A stretch of DNA of 64,000 bases from AC-32 sp963736055 (GTDB lineage Bacteria > Actinomycetota > Thermoleophilia > Gaiellales > Gaiellaceae), in assembly GCA_963736055.1 (NCBI GenBank), contig CAVTNM010000008.1:1-64000 (forward strand), written 5' to 3'. Made by a program: the position numbers and the translations under genes. Below are positions 1 to 8,583 of this stretch, piece after piece. The notes beneath the pieces are model-generated. The model searched no databases. It was not told the origin of the DNA and saw nothing but the letters and a program-made list of their open reading frames with translations. The number at the start of each line of letters is the position of its first letter. The first letter of the stretch is position 1.

Positions 1-936
1 GTCCGTCGAACGAGCCGAGCTTGTCGTGCGCCGCGATCACGCCGATCGGGTGGTCCTGGACGAGCAGCGGCACCCACAGCCCGGTTCGCGTCTCGAGGCG
101 CCGCGAGAGCTGACGGTCGACCTCCGGGTCCTCGAGGATCGAGTCCACTTTCTCGCTGCGACGGCGCTCGAGTACCCGGCCGCTCTTCGAGGCGATCTTC
201 GGAGATGTCGTCCCGACGATCTCGGCCGATCCCTCGCCGGCCGCGGCCACGATGCGAAGCTCGTGCTCGCCGGCCGGGAGCTGGACGGTGACGAGGCGAG
301 CCTCGAGGAGCACCTGCAGGCGCCGGGCCACGAGGTCGAGCAGGCGATCGAGATCGGTCTCCCGCGCGAGAGCGTTGCCGACCTCGTTCAGCGACTCGAG
401 CTGGCGCGACCAGCGCATGGAGGACTCGTACAGGCGCGCATTTTCGATCGCGACAGCAGCTTGCGCGGCCAGCAACGTCACGAGCTCCGCGTCTTCCTCG
501 GTGAAGTCGGCGCTGTCCTGCTTCTCCGTCAGGTAGAGGTTTCCGTAGGCGACCCCCCGCAGAACCACCGGGACACCGAGAAACGTGCGCATCGGCGGAT
601 GGTTCGGCGGGAAGCCGACCGAGCGGGGGTCTCGCTGAGGTCGTGAAGGCGCAGCGGCCGGGCGTCGACGATCAGGGCTCCGAGAATGCCCCGCCCCTGT
701 GGCAGGTCACCGATCGCGGCGTGCGTCTCCGGATCGATGCCGTGTGTGACGAAGCGCTCCAGCCGAGAGCCGCTCGGGTCGATCACGCCGAGTGCCGCGT
801 ACCTGGCGCCTGTGAGCTCCGCTGCGAGCTCGATCAGACGCTGCAGCAAGCTGTCGAACGAGAGCTCCGAAGCGAGCGCGATTCCTGCCTCGAGCAGGGC
901 ACGTAGGCGCGTCTCGCTCGGGGTCGTGGATGTCAC
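1..936 (-). CDS. GAF-domain sensor (DevS/DosS-like N-terminus), partial and frameshifted
   Basis: Two tandem GAF domains are readable. The first follows a helix beginning at TRLRALLEAG and carries GARYAALGV and the segment FPPNHPPMRTFLGVPVV; the second ends at the window edge (DKLGSFDG). This layout is that of DevS/DosS hypoxia sensor kinases, so a histidine kinase domain probably lies beyond position 1. The start is taken as GTG at 936, with a GGAG 13 bases upstream. One base is missing near 628: the frame reads LHDLSE, then continues as PRSVGFPPN only after a -1 shift. The shift may be a sequencing error because the downstream codons stay intact. It is divergent from the universal stress gene and shares its operator. 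Kinase function is inferred, not seen. Confidence 0.8.
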
Positions 937-1001
937 GAGTGGCAGCGTACTCCGGCGAGTACGCCCGCCCGGCTGCTCGCAGGTGCCAAGACGCACGAGC
1001 C

Positions 1002-1016
1002 TGCGGCAAACCCACA
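1002..1016. promoter_or_regulatory. 15-bp palindrome, regulon site 1 (GAF sensor / usp)
   Basis: TGCGGCAAACCCACA matches the palindrome TGCGG-N5-CCGCA with one arm mismatch. It sits 66 bp from the GTG of the GAF sensor and 77 bp from the ATG of the universal stress gene, so it could serve both divergent promoters. Its reverse complement differs from site 5 (12444-12458) by one base. Confidence 0.65.
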
Positions 1017-1093
1017 GCGGCCTTCGGTGCGGACGCTGATGTGCTCCACCCGCCTCCGCCCGAGACTGCGGACGACGGAAAAGGAGGCTCACC

Positions 1094-1564
1094 ATGTTCA
1101 GGACAATCATCTGGGCGACGGACGGCTCGCCTTCTGCGGACCGTGCGCTGCCGTACGCAAAAGAGCTGCTCGAGGACGGGGGCACGATCATCGCCGTCCA
1201 CGCCGACGAGCACTTCATCGGCCGCGCCTCCCCCCACTCGGTTTTGGCCGACGGGGACGAGGTCAAGACGAAGATCCACGAACAGGTCGCAGAGGCGCGA
1301 AAGGAAGGCCTCGACGTCTCGTTCAGGATCGTGCCCGGGACCGCGTCGGGAGCGGCACACATGATCGCGAACGTCGCCGGGGAAGTCGGCGCCGACGTGA
1401 TCGTGGCCGGCACGCGCGGGCATGGCTCGGTGGCAGGACTACTGGTCGGAAGCGTGACCCATCGGCTGTTGCATGTCAGCCCGTGCCCGGTGCTGATCGT
1501 TCCCGCGCAGCTGACCAGGGATGCCAAGAAGACCGATCGCGAGCTGACCGTGGTCGCGGGCTGA
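1094..1564 (+). CDS. universal stress protein, UspA family
   Basis: This 156-residue protein has the single-domain Usp fold. It begins MFRTIIWATDGSPSADRAL, with the usual Asp after strand 1. It ends with the ATP-binding pattern G-x2-G-x9-G-S (GTRGHGSVAGLLVGSV) followed by CPVLIV, so it is probably an ATP-binding Usp. The start has a strong AAGGAGG 7 bases upstream. In mycobacteria, Usp proteins are prominent members of the DosR dormancy regulon; here too it sits beside a DevS-like sensor and a shared palindromic operator. Its cellular partner cannot be read from sequence. Confidence 0.93.
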   Translation: MFRTIIWATDGSPSADRALPYAKELLEDGGTIIAVHADEHFIGRASPHSVLADGDEVKTKIHEQVAEARKEGLDVSFRIVPGTASGAAHMIANVAGEVGADVIVAGTRGHGSVAGLLVGSVTHRLLHVSPCPVLIVPAQLTRDAKKTDRELTVVAG

Positions 1565-1585
1565 AGCTGATCGCCCCGGGCAAGC

Positions 1586-1607
1586 TGACGCGAACGCGTT
1601 CGTGTCA
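1586..1607. promoter_or_regulatory. 22-bp inverted repeat, candidate operator
   Basis: Arms TGACGCGAACG / CGTTCGTGTCA pair with one mismatch (positions 1590/1603) and no loop. The inner CGAACGCGTTCG is a perfect 12-bp palindrome. It lies between usp and the acetyltransferase fusion, 75 bp before the TTG start. A loopless palindrome fits a dimeric repressor site better than a terminator. Confidence 0.4.
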
Positions 1608-1681
1608 GCACAAGTTTCCGCTCGGAGAGACAATGGCGTTCGTACCCGTCACACCGAACCGAGCGGAGGAGGAGGCTGCGC

Positions 1682-4363
1682 TTGTCGGTCACCACGAGTA
1701 AGCGCAAATCAGGCGCCGCGGTCGACGTCATTCTCCGCGACGGGTCGACGCTCCGGCTGAGAGCACCTGCGCGCGACGATGCGGGAGCCCTCGCTTCCTT
1801 TTTCACCGGCCTCTCCCAACGCAGCTTCTACCAGCGTTTCCACGGCATCCGCACTGTCGACGAGGAGCTCATCGTCCATTTCCTCGAGCCCGACTGGCGG
1901 GAGCGCGGCGTGCTCGTCGGCACGCTGGCCGGCGCCGGCGGCGACGAGCGGATCGTGGCGGTCGGCGAGTACGACCGCCTGCGCGACCCGGCTGCCGCGG
2001 AGGCCGCGTTCGCCGTCGCGGACGAGCTGCAAGGACGCGGAATCGGCACCCGCCTGCTCGAGAGGCTCGCCGCGCTCGCCGCCGAGGAAGGCATCGAGCG
2101 CTTCGTCGCGGAGGTCCAGCTGGACAACCCGGCGATGCTGGGAGTGTTCGAGGGCGCCGGCCTGGAGGTGACGCGAGAGCTGGACGCTGGCGAGTACGAG
2201 GTCTGCTTCCCGATCGCGCCCACCGAGCAGTACCGCTCGCGCGTCGACGAGCGCGACCACCTCGCGGTGACCGCCTCGCTCCGCCCGTTCTTCGAGCCGA
2301 AATCGATTGCCGTGATCGGGGCGTCCCGCCGCCGTGGCACGATCGGCGGCGAGCTCTTCAGGAACGTGCTGGCCGCCGACTTCACCGGTTCGGCCTATCC
2401 GGTCAACCGGGATGGCGGCTCCGTCGGCGGCGTGCCCGCGTACGCGTCGATCGCGGACGTGCCCGAGGTGGTCGACCTCGCGGTCATCTGCCTGCCTGCC
2501 CAGTTCGTGCTCGAAGCCGCCGAGGCGGCCCTCGCGCGAGGCGTCAAGGCCCTCTGCGTCATCTCGTCCGGCTTCGCAGAGGTCGGCGCCGACGGCCTCG
2601 AGCGGCAGGAGCACCTGCTTGGACTCGTTCGAGCCCACGGCGGCCGACTCGTCGGGCCGAACTGCCTGGGCATCGCCGTCCCTCACCTCGGCCTGAACGC
2701 CACCTTTGGCCCGCGGCCACTCCCGCCCGGCACGATCGCGTTCTCCTCGCAGAGCGGCGCGCTCGGTCTCGCGCTGTTGGAGAAGGCCTCCGAGCGGAAT
2801 CTCGGCTTCTCGGCCTTCGTGTCGATCGGCAACAAGGCGGACGTCTCCTCCAACGACCTGCTCGAGTGGTGGGAGGACGACGACGAGACGAAGCTCGTGC
2901 TGCTGTACCTCGAGTCCTTCGGCAATCCCAAGAAGTTTGCGCGGCTCGCCCGGCGCATCGCTCGGCGCAAGCCCGTGCTCGCGCTCAAGGCTGGCTCGAC
3001 GGAGGCAGGTGCCCGAGCCGCGAGCTCGCACACCGCCGCGCTCGCGAGCTCGGACACCGCTGTGGAGGCGCTCTTCCGGCAGGCCGGCGTGATCCGGGCC
3101 GGAACGTTGGAGGAGCTGGTCGACGCCGCGGCGTTGCTCTCGAGCCAGCCGCTGCCCCGGGGCCGGCGGGTCGGCGTGCTGACCAACGCAGGCGGTCTCG
3201 GGATCCTCTGCGCAGACGCGTGTGCGACGGCCGGGCTCGAGCTGCCGGAGCTGAGCGAGGAGACCCAGGCAGCACTGCACGCTCTGCTGCCCGATGACGC
3301 GAGCGTCGCCAACCCGGTCGACCTGCTCGGCTCTGCAACCGGCGCGACCTTCGAGTCGGTCATCCCCGCCTTGCTCGAAGACAAGCGGCTCGATGCGTTG
3401 ATCGTCCTCTTCGTTCCCCCCGTCGTCGCCGGTGCCGAGGAGGTCGCGACCGCGATTCACGACGCCGTCGCCCGCACACGCACCGAGAAGCCGGTGCTCG
3501 CGGTGCTGATCAGCCGGGACGGGACGCCTGCAGTGCTACGCGACGGCGACAGCGCCGTCGCTTCGTTTGCCTACCCGGAATCGGCCGCGCGCACGCTCGG
3601 CCTCGCGGCGGAGCGCGCGGAATGGCTTCGACGACCTGCCGGCACGGTCCCTCCGGCGCTCGAGGTCGACACGCCGAGGACACGCGCCCTGGTCGAGACC
3701 GCTCTCGACGGGCGCGACGAGACCTGGCTGGATGCAGGCCCGACCCGCGACCTGCTCACGGCCTACGGAATCCCCATCGTCCCCGAGCTACTGGCGCAAA
3801 GCGCGGACGAGGCCGTGGAGGCGTCGGCCGAGCTCGGCTTCCCGGTCGTCCTCAAGACGGCCGCGGCGGGAGCTCACAAGACCGAGCAGGGAGGTGTTGC
3901 ACTCGACCTTCGCGACGAGCAGCAGGTGCGGGCCGCAGCACAGCGGATCGGGCCGCCGGTGCTGGTCCAGCCGATGGTGAGCGGCGGAGCCGAGCTTCTC
4001 GCCGGGATCGTCCAGGACCCGGTGTTCGGGCCTCTCGTCGCCTTCGGGCCCGGCGGCGTCTTCGCGGAACTGATCGGTAACGCAGCATTCAGGATCGCGC
4101 CACTCACGAACGTCGACGCCGAGGAGCTCGTGCGCGAGGGCAAGGCCGGCCGGCTCGTCGCCGGTTTCCGAGGGACCTCACCTGCGGACGCGGACGCGCT
4201 CGTCGACCTCCTGCAGCGGCTCTCGCTGCTGGCCGAGAACGTCCCGGAAGTCGCCGAACTCGACCTGAACCCGGTGATCGCGCTGCCCGACGGGTGCGTG
4301 GCCGTGGACGCCCGCGTGAGAATCGCGACCAGGACGCAGGGCCCGGCGCTGAAGAGCTGGTAA
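1682..4363 (+). CDS. GNAT acetyltransferase fused to ADP-forming acyl-CoA synthetase (Pat-like)
   Basis: This 893-residue protein resembles protein lysine acetyltransferases of the Pat type. Residues about 15-180 are a GNAT domain with the acetyl-CoA loop QGRGIG. Residues about 200-330 are a CoA-binding domain (IAVIGASRRRGTIGGE), followed by succinyl-CoA-ligase-like domains with SSHTAALA, the segment that carries the phospho-His in active ADP-forming synthetases. Residues about 665-893 are an ATP-grasp domain (LGFPVVLKTAAAGAHKTEQG). The GNAT domain is N-terminal, the opposite of enterobacterial PatZ. The retained His means a working acetyl-CoA synthetase cannot be excluded. The start is TTG at 1682 with GGAGGAGG 8 bases upstream. 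Role inferred: acetylation control of metabolism, or acetate/acetyl-CoA interconversion beside phosphoketolase and acetate kinase. Confidence 0.88.
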   Translation: MSVTTSKRKSGAAVDVILRDGSTLRLRAPARDDAGALASFFTGLSQRSFYQRFHGIRTVDEELIVHFLEPDWRERGVLVGTLAGAGGDERIVAVGEYDRLRDPAAAEAAFAVADELQGRGIGTRLLERLAALAAEEGIERFVAEVQLDNPAMLGVFEGAGLEVTRELDAGEYEVCFPIAPTEQYRSRVDERDHLAVTASLRPFFEPKSIAVIGASRRRGTIGGELFRNVLAADFTGSAYPVNRDGGSVGGVPAYASIADVPEVVDLAVICLPAQFVLEAAEAALARGVKALCVISSGFAEVGADGLERQEHLLGLVRAHGGRLVGPNCLGIAVPHLGLNATFGPRPLPPGTIAFSSQSGALGLALLEKASERNLGFSAFVSIGNKADVSSNDLLEWWEDDDETKLVLLYLESFGNPKKFARLARRIARRKPVLALKAGSTEAGARAASSHTAALASSDTAVEALFRQAGVIRAGTLEELVDAAALLSSQPLPRGRRVGVLTNAGGLGILCADACATAGLELPELSEETQAALHALLPDDASVANPVDLLGSATGATFESVIPALLEDKRLDALIVLFVPPVVAGAEEVATAIHDAVARTRTEKPVLAVLISRDGTPAVLRDGDSAVASFAYPESAARTLGLAAERAEWLRRPAGTVPPALEVDTPRTRALVETALDGRDETWLDAGPTRDLLTAYGIPIVPELLAQSADEAVEASAELGFPVVLKTAAAGAHKTEQGGVALDLRDEQQVRAAAQRIGPPVLVQPMVSGGAELLAGIVQDPVFGPLVAFGPGGVFAELIGNAAFRIAPLTNVDAEELVREGKAGRLVAGFRGTSPADADALVDLLQRLSLLAENVPEVAELDLNPVIALPDGCVAVDARVRIATRTQGPALKSW

Positions 4364-4376
4364 CCCGATGGGCGTA

Positions 4377-4391
4377 TGCGGAAAAGCCGCA
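4377..4391. promoter_or_regulatory. 15-bp palindrome, regulon site 2 (osmC)
   Basis: TGCGGAAAAGCCGCA has perfect 5-bp arms and lies 69 bp upstream of the OsmC start. Its reverse complement is identical base for base to site 4 at 12252-12266. Confidence 0.75.
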
Positions 4392-4460
4392 GGCGCAGTC
4401 CGCCACCGCCCTGATGCTCATCGCGCCGCGAGGGTCGAGGCTGTAGCCAAGGAGGTAGCC

Positions 4461-4919
4461 ATGACTATCGTCAAAGCACACAGATTCCCGGTCTCAATTC
4501 AATGGCAGGAAGGGCGGCTGACACAGGCCAGCGCACCAGGCAAGCCCGAGCTCGAGGTAGCGACCCCACCCGAGTTCAAGGGCGGCATCCCCGGCGTCTG
4601 GAGTCCCGAAGAACTTCTGGTCACTGCCACCGCATCCTGCTATGCGGTCACTCTGCTCGCGGTTGCGGAGGCGAGACAACTGACGCTGCTCGACCTGCGG
4701 GTCGATGGCACCGGCCACATCGAGCGCCGGCAAGACGGCCGCTTCGCATTCGTCGCCATCGAATTGGTCGCGAACGTCGAGGTCCAGTCGAGTGACGTGG
4801 ATGCCGTGGAGAAGGCGGCTCGGCACGCGAAAGAGGCCTGCCTTATCGCTCTCGCGCTCGACGCACCGGTGCACCTCGAGCTGCACGTCCAGGCCCGGGA
4901 GCTTGCGTCGGTCACATGA
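4461..4919 (+). CDS. OsmC/Ohr family peroxiredoxin-like protein
   Basis: This 152-residue OsmC-fold protein has both redox cysteines of the family, in TASCYAV (about residue 56) and KEACLIAL (about residue 129). OsmC/Ohr proteins reduce organic hydroperoxides with these two Cys. The start is ATG 4461, preceded by AAGGAGG; the longer upstream reading has no ribosome site and runs through the palindromic operator. The Hsp20-like gene follows after 25 bases and is likely cotranscribed. Confidence 0.9.
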   Translation: MTIVKAHRFPVSIQWQEGRLTQASAPGKPELEVATPPEFKGGIPGVWSPEELLVTATASCYAVTLLAVAEARQLTLLDLRVDGTGHIERRQDGRFAFVAIELVANVEVQSSDVDAVEKAARHAKEACLIALALDAPVHLELHVQARELASVT

Positions 4920-4944
4920 GCGCAAGTGAAGGAGGTGTTCCAGC

Positions 4945-5223
4945 ATGAGCCCCGACTTGATCGAGACCGGCGACATGATGGTTGTGACGGTGCGAGTCCC
5001 GACGACAAGTGCGGCTGAGCTGTCGGTCGAGGTGGCCGGGCACGAGGTGACGATCCTCGGCCCCAACGGGTTCCGGCATGCATTGACGATGCCTGCGGCC
5101 GCCGACGTCGACCGGCTCCACGCGGATCTCTACCAGGCGATCCTCGAGCTCCGCGCCCCGCGCGGAAGCGGCAACGCCGACGGCAGGCGCCGGGAAGTCC
5201 CGATCAGGCCGCTCGCTTACTAG
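4945..5223 (+). CDS. small Hsp20/alpha-crystallin-like protein
   Basis: This 92-residue protein reads as a compact beta-sandwich: MVVTVRVP, ELSVEVAGHEVTILGPNGFRHALTMP, then ILELRAP. The pattern resembles an Hsp20/CS domain without the usual N- and C-terminal arms, so it may not form large oligomers. GAAGGAGGT precedes the ATG. Mycobacterial DosR regulons and group 3b hydrogenase loci often include an Hsp20 gene, and its neighbours here agree. The family call rests on pattern and context only. Confidence 0.55.
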   Translation: MSPDLIETGDMMVVTVRVPTTSAAELSVEVAGHEVTILGPNGFRHALTMPAAADVDRLHADLYQAILELRAPRGSGNADGRRREVPIRPLAY

Positions 5224-5239
5224 AGCCGGCGGCGCGGGC

Positions 5240-5698
5240 TCAGCGCCGGCTCGCCTGCTCGGCGACCTCCGCCCGTACCGCGGCCGCTACCCGCGGGAGC
5301 GCGGCGCTCACCTCCGCGGTCAGCTCGCTTCCTGCCTCGAACCGTGTTCCTTCGATGCCGTAGACCACGGTCCGGGCGGGGAGGCGGCCGAGCACCCGTG
5401 CGAGCTCGACCGCGTCGGCGATCCCGAGATGGTGCGTCGAGGCGCGGAAGAGGCCGGCCGGCAGCTCCTGCTCACCCGCATCGAACCGGCTCACCGCACC
5501 GCCTTCGGCGCCCGAGGAGACCGCGTCCACGAGCCAGAGCGCCTCGGCGCCCTCCCACGAGTCGATCAGCGCGCTGGGCTCGCCCTCGCGCTCCAGCACC
5601 TCCGCGCAGGCGGGCAGCGTTCCGTGCAGCAGTTTCGCGACCTCCAGCCCGACGGCGTCGTCGCCGCGAAAGGCGTTGCCGACGCAGACGACCCTCAG
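5240..5698 (-). CDS. hydrogenase maturation protease for the group 3b enzyme
   Basis: The protein (about 152 residues) begins LRVVCVGNAFRGDDAVGLEVA, the Ni-binding HycI/HybD-type motif (GN-x-x-x-x-DD-x-x-G), and continues with LWLVDAVSSG and STHHLGIADAVELA, both typical of these proteases. They remove the C-terminal tail of the large subunit after Ni insertion. The start is uncertain: CTG at 5698 would overlap the hyhL stop (CTGA), while an in-frame GTG lies upstream at 5737. It is the last gene of the minus-strand hydrogenase operon. Confidence 0.85.
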   Translation of the reverse strand: MRVVCVGNAFRGDDAVGLEVAKLLHGTLPACAEVLEREGEPSALIDSWEGAEALWLVDAVSSGAEGGAVSRFDAGEQELPAGLFRASTHHLGIADAVELARVLGRLPARTVVYGIEGTRFEAGSELTAEVSAALPRVAAAVRAEVAEQASRR

Positions 5699-6993
5699 CG
5701 GCGCTCGATCTCGAGCTTCAGGAAGTGGGTCGCGCACGAGATGCACGGATCGTAGTTGCGGATCGTCTGCTCGCAGAGAAGCGTCAACTCGTCGTCCGGC
5801 ACGTCGAGCGAGCGCTCGACCACCCCGCGGAGATCCTCCTCGATCGTCCGCTGGTTCTGAGAGGTCGGGGGGACGATCTTCGCGTCGAGGATCGTCCCGT
5901 CCTCGTCGATCCTGTAACGGTGGTAGAGGATGCCGCGGGGCGCCTCGGTGCAGCCGTGGCCGACCCCCGCGCGCGGCGTGGCCTCGACCGCGGGCCCATC
6001 CGGCTCCTCGTACTCTGCGATCAGGCGCAGCGCCTCGTCGGCTGCGTAGACGAGCTCGACCGCGCGCACGACGATGCTCCGGAACGGGTTGCGCTCGTCC
6101 GCCCCTACTCCCGCCTCGAGCGCGGCTTCGCGGGCGAGCGGCGAGAGGCACTCGTAGCCGAGAGCGAAGCGCGCGAGCGGCCCGCAGAGGTAGGAACCAC
6201 GCCCTTGCACGTAGGAATGGAGCGCGTTCGACCATTCGACGTGCTCCTCGACGAAGTGCTCGTCGTACTCGGCGACGGAGATGTCCAAGCCGCGGTTCGA
6301 GACGATCCGCCCCTGGTCGATCGGATACTCGTCCGGCTCGGAGAGCGCGACGAGCTCGTAGTCCTGGTCGTAGTCTGGAAACTCGAGGCCGGCGGTGACG
6401 CGCACCGCGTCGAGGGCGATCTCGCGCGCCCGCTCGAGCTTCTCGACGAGAGGCGCCAGCTCACGCTTCCGGGGCACGCGGTACCAGCCGCCGACCTTGA
6501 CGTTGATCGGATGCACCTCGCGGCCTCCGACGACGGTCATCACCTCGTTGCCCGCTTTCTTCAGCTCGAGAGCCCGTGTGACGAGCTCCGGTTTGTCCCG
6601 CGCGACCTCGATCGCGCTCTCGTAGCCGAGGAAGTCCGGGAGATGGAGCATGAAGACGTGCAGGGCGTGGCTCTCGATCCATTCGCCGCAGTAGAGGAGC
6701 CGGCGGAGGGCGCGCAGCTGCCCGCCTACCTCGATTCCGCAGATCTGCTCCATCGCCTGAATCGAGCTCATCTGGTACGCGACCGGACAGATTCCGCAGA
6801 TGCGGGCCGTGATGTCGGGCACCTCGGTGAACGCACGGCCGCGAAGGAACGCCTCGAAGAAGCGCGGCGGCTCGAAGATCCTGAGCTTGACGTCGGTCAC
6901 CTCGCCGCCTTCGATCGTGACCTGCATCGCGCCCTCCCCCTCGACGCGGGCGAGGTAGTCGGTGCGGATCGTCGTCGTCCGGCGCTCAGCCAT
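5695..6993 (-). CDS. hyhL: group 3b [NiFe]-hydrogenase large (alpha) subunit
   Basis: This 432-residue catalytic subunit has the N-terminal Ni ligands in ARICGICPVAYQ (about residue 62) and the C-terminal pair in DPCISCATH, after which the maturation protease cuts, leaving the tail FLKLEIERR. Its size and partner subunits match cytosolic NADP-coupled bidirectional hydrogenases (sulfhydrogenase-type alpha). The ATG overlaps the hyhS stop by 8 bases. The partner set (FAD protein plus two-cluster beta subunit, no HoxEFU) separates it from group 3d. Confidence 0.95.
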   Translation of the reverse strand: MAERRTTTIRTDYLARVEGEGAMQVTIEGGEVTDVKLRIFEPPRFFEAFLRGRAFTEVPDITARICGICPVAYQMSSIQAMEQICGIEVGGQLRALRRLLYCGEWIESHALHVFMLHLPDFLGYESAIEVARDKPELVTRALELKKAGNEVMTVVGGREVHPINVKVGGWYRVPRKRELAPLVEKLERAREIALDAVRVTAGLEFPDYDQDYELVALSEPDEYPIDQGRIVSNRGLDISVAEYDEHFVEEHVEWSNALHSYVQGRGSYLCGPLARFALGYECLSPLAREAALEAGVGADERNPFRSIVVRAVELVYAADEALRLIAEYEEPDGPAVEATPRAGVGHGCTEAPRGILYHRYRIDEDGTILDAKIVPPTSQNQRTIEEDLRGVVERSLDVPDDELTLLCEQTIRNYDPCISCATHFLKLEIERR

Positions 6994-7756
6994 CGGCGGC
7001 GCGCCGGCCCTCGAACGCCTCCACGTTGAACGTGCGGAAGACCTGCTCGACTCCGGTGTCTCCGAGGCCGAGCACCTTGAGCTGCCGGGTCAGCGAGACC
7101 GTGTTCGGCGTCTCCATCGGCCCGAAGCAGCCGTAACAGCCGCGGTCGTACGAGGGACAGAGGGCGCCGCACCCGGCATGGGTCACCGGGCCAAGGCACG
7201 GCGTCCCGTGCGCGACCATCACGCAGACCGTCCCGCGGCGCTTGCATTCGAAGCAGACGCTCGTCGAGGGCACGTTCGGCCGCCTGCCCTGAAGGAAGGC
7301 CCCGATCACCTCGAGGAGCTGACGCTTGTTGATCGGGCAGCCGTGGAGCTCGTAGTCGACGGGCACGTGGGCGGAGATCGGCGTCGAGGTCTCGAGTGTC
7401 GAGATGTACTGCGGCGTCGCGTAGACGGCCGAGACGAACTCGCTCACGTCGGAGAAGTTCTTGAGCGCCTGGATGCCACCGGCCGTTGCGCAGGCGCCGA
7501 TCGTCACGAGATGCCGTGACTGCCGGCGCACCTCGAGGATCCGGGCAGCGTCGTGCTCGGTCGTGATCGATCCCTCGACGAGCGAGAGGTCATACGGGCC
7601 CTCCACCGTCGCGCGGCGGGCTTCGAGGAAGTACGCGATCTCGACCTCGCCCGTCAGGCCGAGCAACTCGTCCTCGCAGTCGAGCAGGGAGAGCTGGCAG
7701 CCGTCACACGAGGCGAACTTCCAGACGGCAAGCGTGGGCTTGCCCGAACCGCTCAC
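6986..7756 (-). CDS. hyhS: group 3b [NiFe]-hydrogenase small (delta) subunit
   Basis: This 256-residue electron-transfer subunit starts at GTG 7756, overlapping the hyhG stop as GTGA. Cluster motifs are clear: CDGCQLSLLDC near the N-terminus, GACATAGG, GCPINKRQL, and a C-terminal Cys-rich stretch (CFECKRRGTVC, HAGCGALCPSYDRGCYGCFGP). There is no twin-arginine signal, so the enzyme is cytosolic. It passes electrons between the Ni-Fe site and the diaphorase-like HyhG/HyhB module. Confidence 0.94.
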   Translation of the reverse strand: MSGSGKPTLAVWKFASCDGCQLSLLDCEDELLGLTGEVEIAYFLEARRATVEGPYDLSLVEGSITTEHDAARILEVRRQSRHLVTIGACATAGGIQALKNFSDVSEFVSAVYATPQYISTLETSTPISAHVPVDYELHGCPINKRQLLEVIGAFLQGRRPNVPSTSVCFECKRRGTVCVMVAHGTPCLGPVTHAGCGALCPSYDRGCYGCFGPMETPNTVSLTRQLKVLGLGDTGVEQVFRTFNVEAFEGRRAADG

Positions 7757-8583
7757 AGCTGCCTCACCGCCAGCAGCGGCTCCAGCTCGGCCCAGGTGTA
7801 GACGGGGCCGTCGCGGCAGATCATCGTCGGGCCGAGCTGGCAGTGGCCGCAGTGGCCAACGCCGCATTGCATGTTCCGTTCCATCGAGACGTGAATCCGC
7901 GTTGGTGCGACGCCGCGCTCGAGCAGCGCCTCCGCGGCGAACCGCATCATGATCTCGGGCCCGCAGACGAAGGCGTGCGTCACCGCCGGGTCGAACCCGG
8001 CGCCGGCGATCAGCTTGGGCACGACACCGACCTTGCCGTGCCAGCCGCCCTCTGCGCTGTCCACGGTGACGTCGACCGCGAACTCGCCTCTCCACCGCTC
8101 GAGCTCGTCCAGGTAGAGCAGGTCGGCCGGGGTCCGGCTGCCGTAGAGCAGGGTGACCTCGCCGAAGTCCCCACGGTGCTCCAGCACGTGATAGATCACG
8201 GGCCGCAGCGGGGCCAGGCCGATGCCGCCCGCGACCACGACCACGTCGCCACCTGCCGCCTCGGCGATCGACCATCGGTTGCCGAGCGGGCCGCGGACTC
8301 CGAGCTGCACGCCGGCGTCGGCGGCGCAGATCGCCTCCGTGACGGCGCCGACCGCCCGCACCGTGTGAACGAGCGGGCCGCCCGGGGCCCCCGAGAACGA
8401 GATCGGGATCTCGCCGACCCCGAAGGCGTAGAGCATCGTGAACTGCCCCGGCTCCGGCTCGAGCCGCTCGCCTGTCGCCGCGGGCTCGAGCTCGAGCGTC
8501 CAGGTGTCGTGCGTCTCCTGCGTTCGCCGCCGAACCCGGAACGGGCGCGGCGGAAGCGCGTCGAGATGCTCAGCCGCGTGCAT
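7753..8583 (-). CDS. hyhG: group 3b hydrogenase gamma subunit, FAD/NAD(P)-binding
   Basis: This 276-residue protein is of the ferredoxin-NADP reductase family: an FAD-binding barrel (GQFTMLYAFGVGEIPISFSG), an NAD(P)-binding fold (VVVAGGIGLAPLRPVIYH, FVCGPEIMM), and a C-terminal [2Fe-2S] site, CGVGHCGHC...C. It links the hydrogenase to the NADP(H) pool. It overlaps the cyclic-nucleotide-binding gene by 14 bases upstream and hyhS by 4 downstream, so the genes are probably translationally coupled. Confidence 0.94.
   Translation of the reverse strand: MHAAEHLDALPPRPFRVRRRTQETHDTWTLELEPAATGERLEPEPGQFTMLYAFGVGEIPISFSGAPGGPLVHTVRAVGAVTEAICAADAGVQLGVRGPLGNRWSIAEAAGGDVVVVAGGIGLAPLRPVIYHVLEHRGDFGEVTLLYGSRTPADLLYLDELERWRGEFAVDVTVDSAEGGWHGKVGVVPKLIAGAGFDPAVTHAFVCGPEIMMRFAAEALLERGVAPTRIHVSMERNMQCGVGHCGHCQLGPTMICRDGPVYTWAELEPLLAVRQL

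Noticed and set aside
5344..7029. 561-codon open frame on the plus strand
   Set aside because: Antisense shadow of the hydrogenase large subunit; Arg-rich low-complexity sequence.
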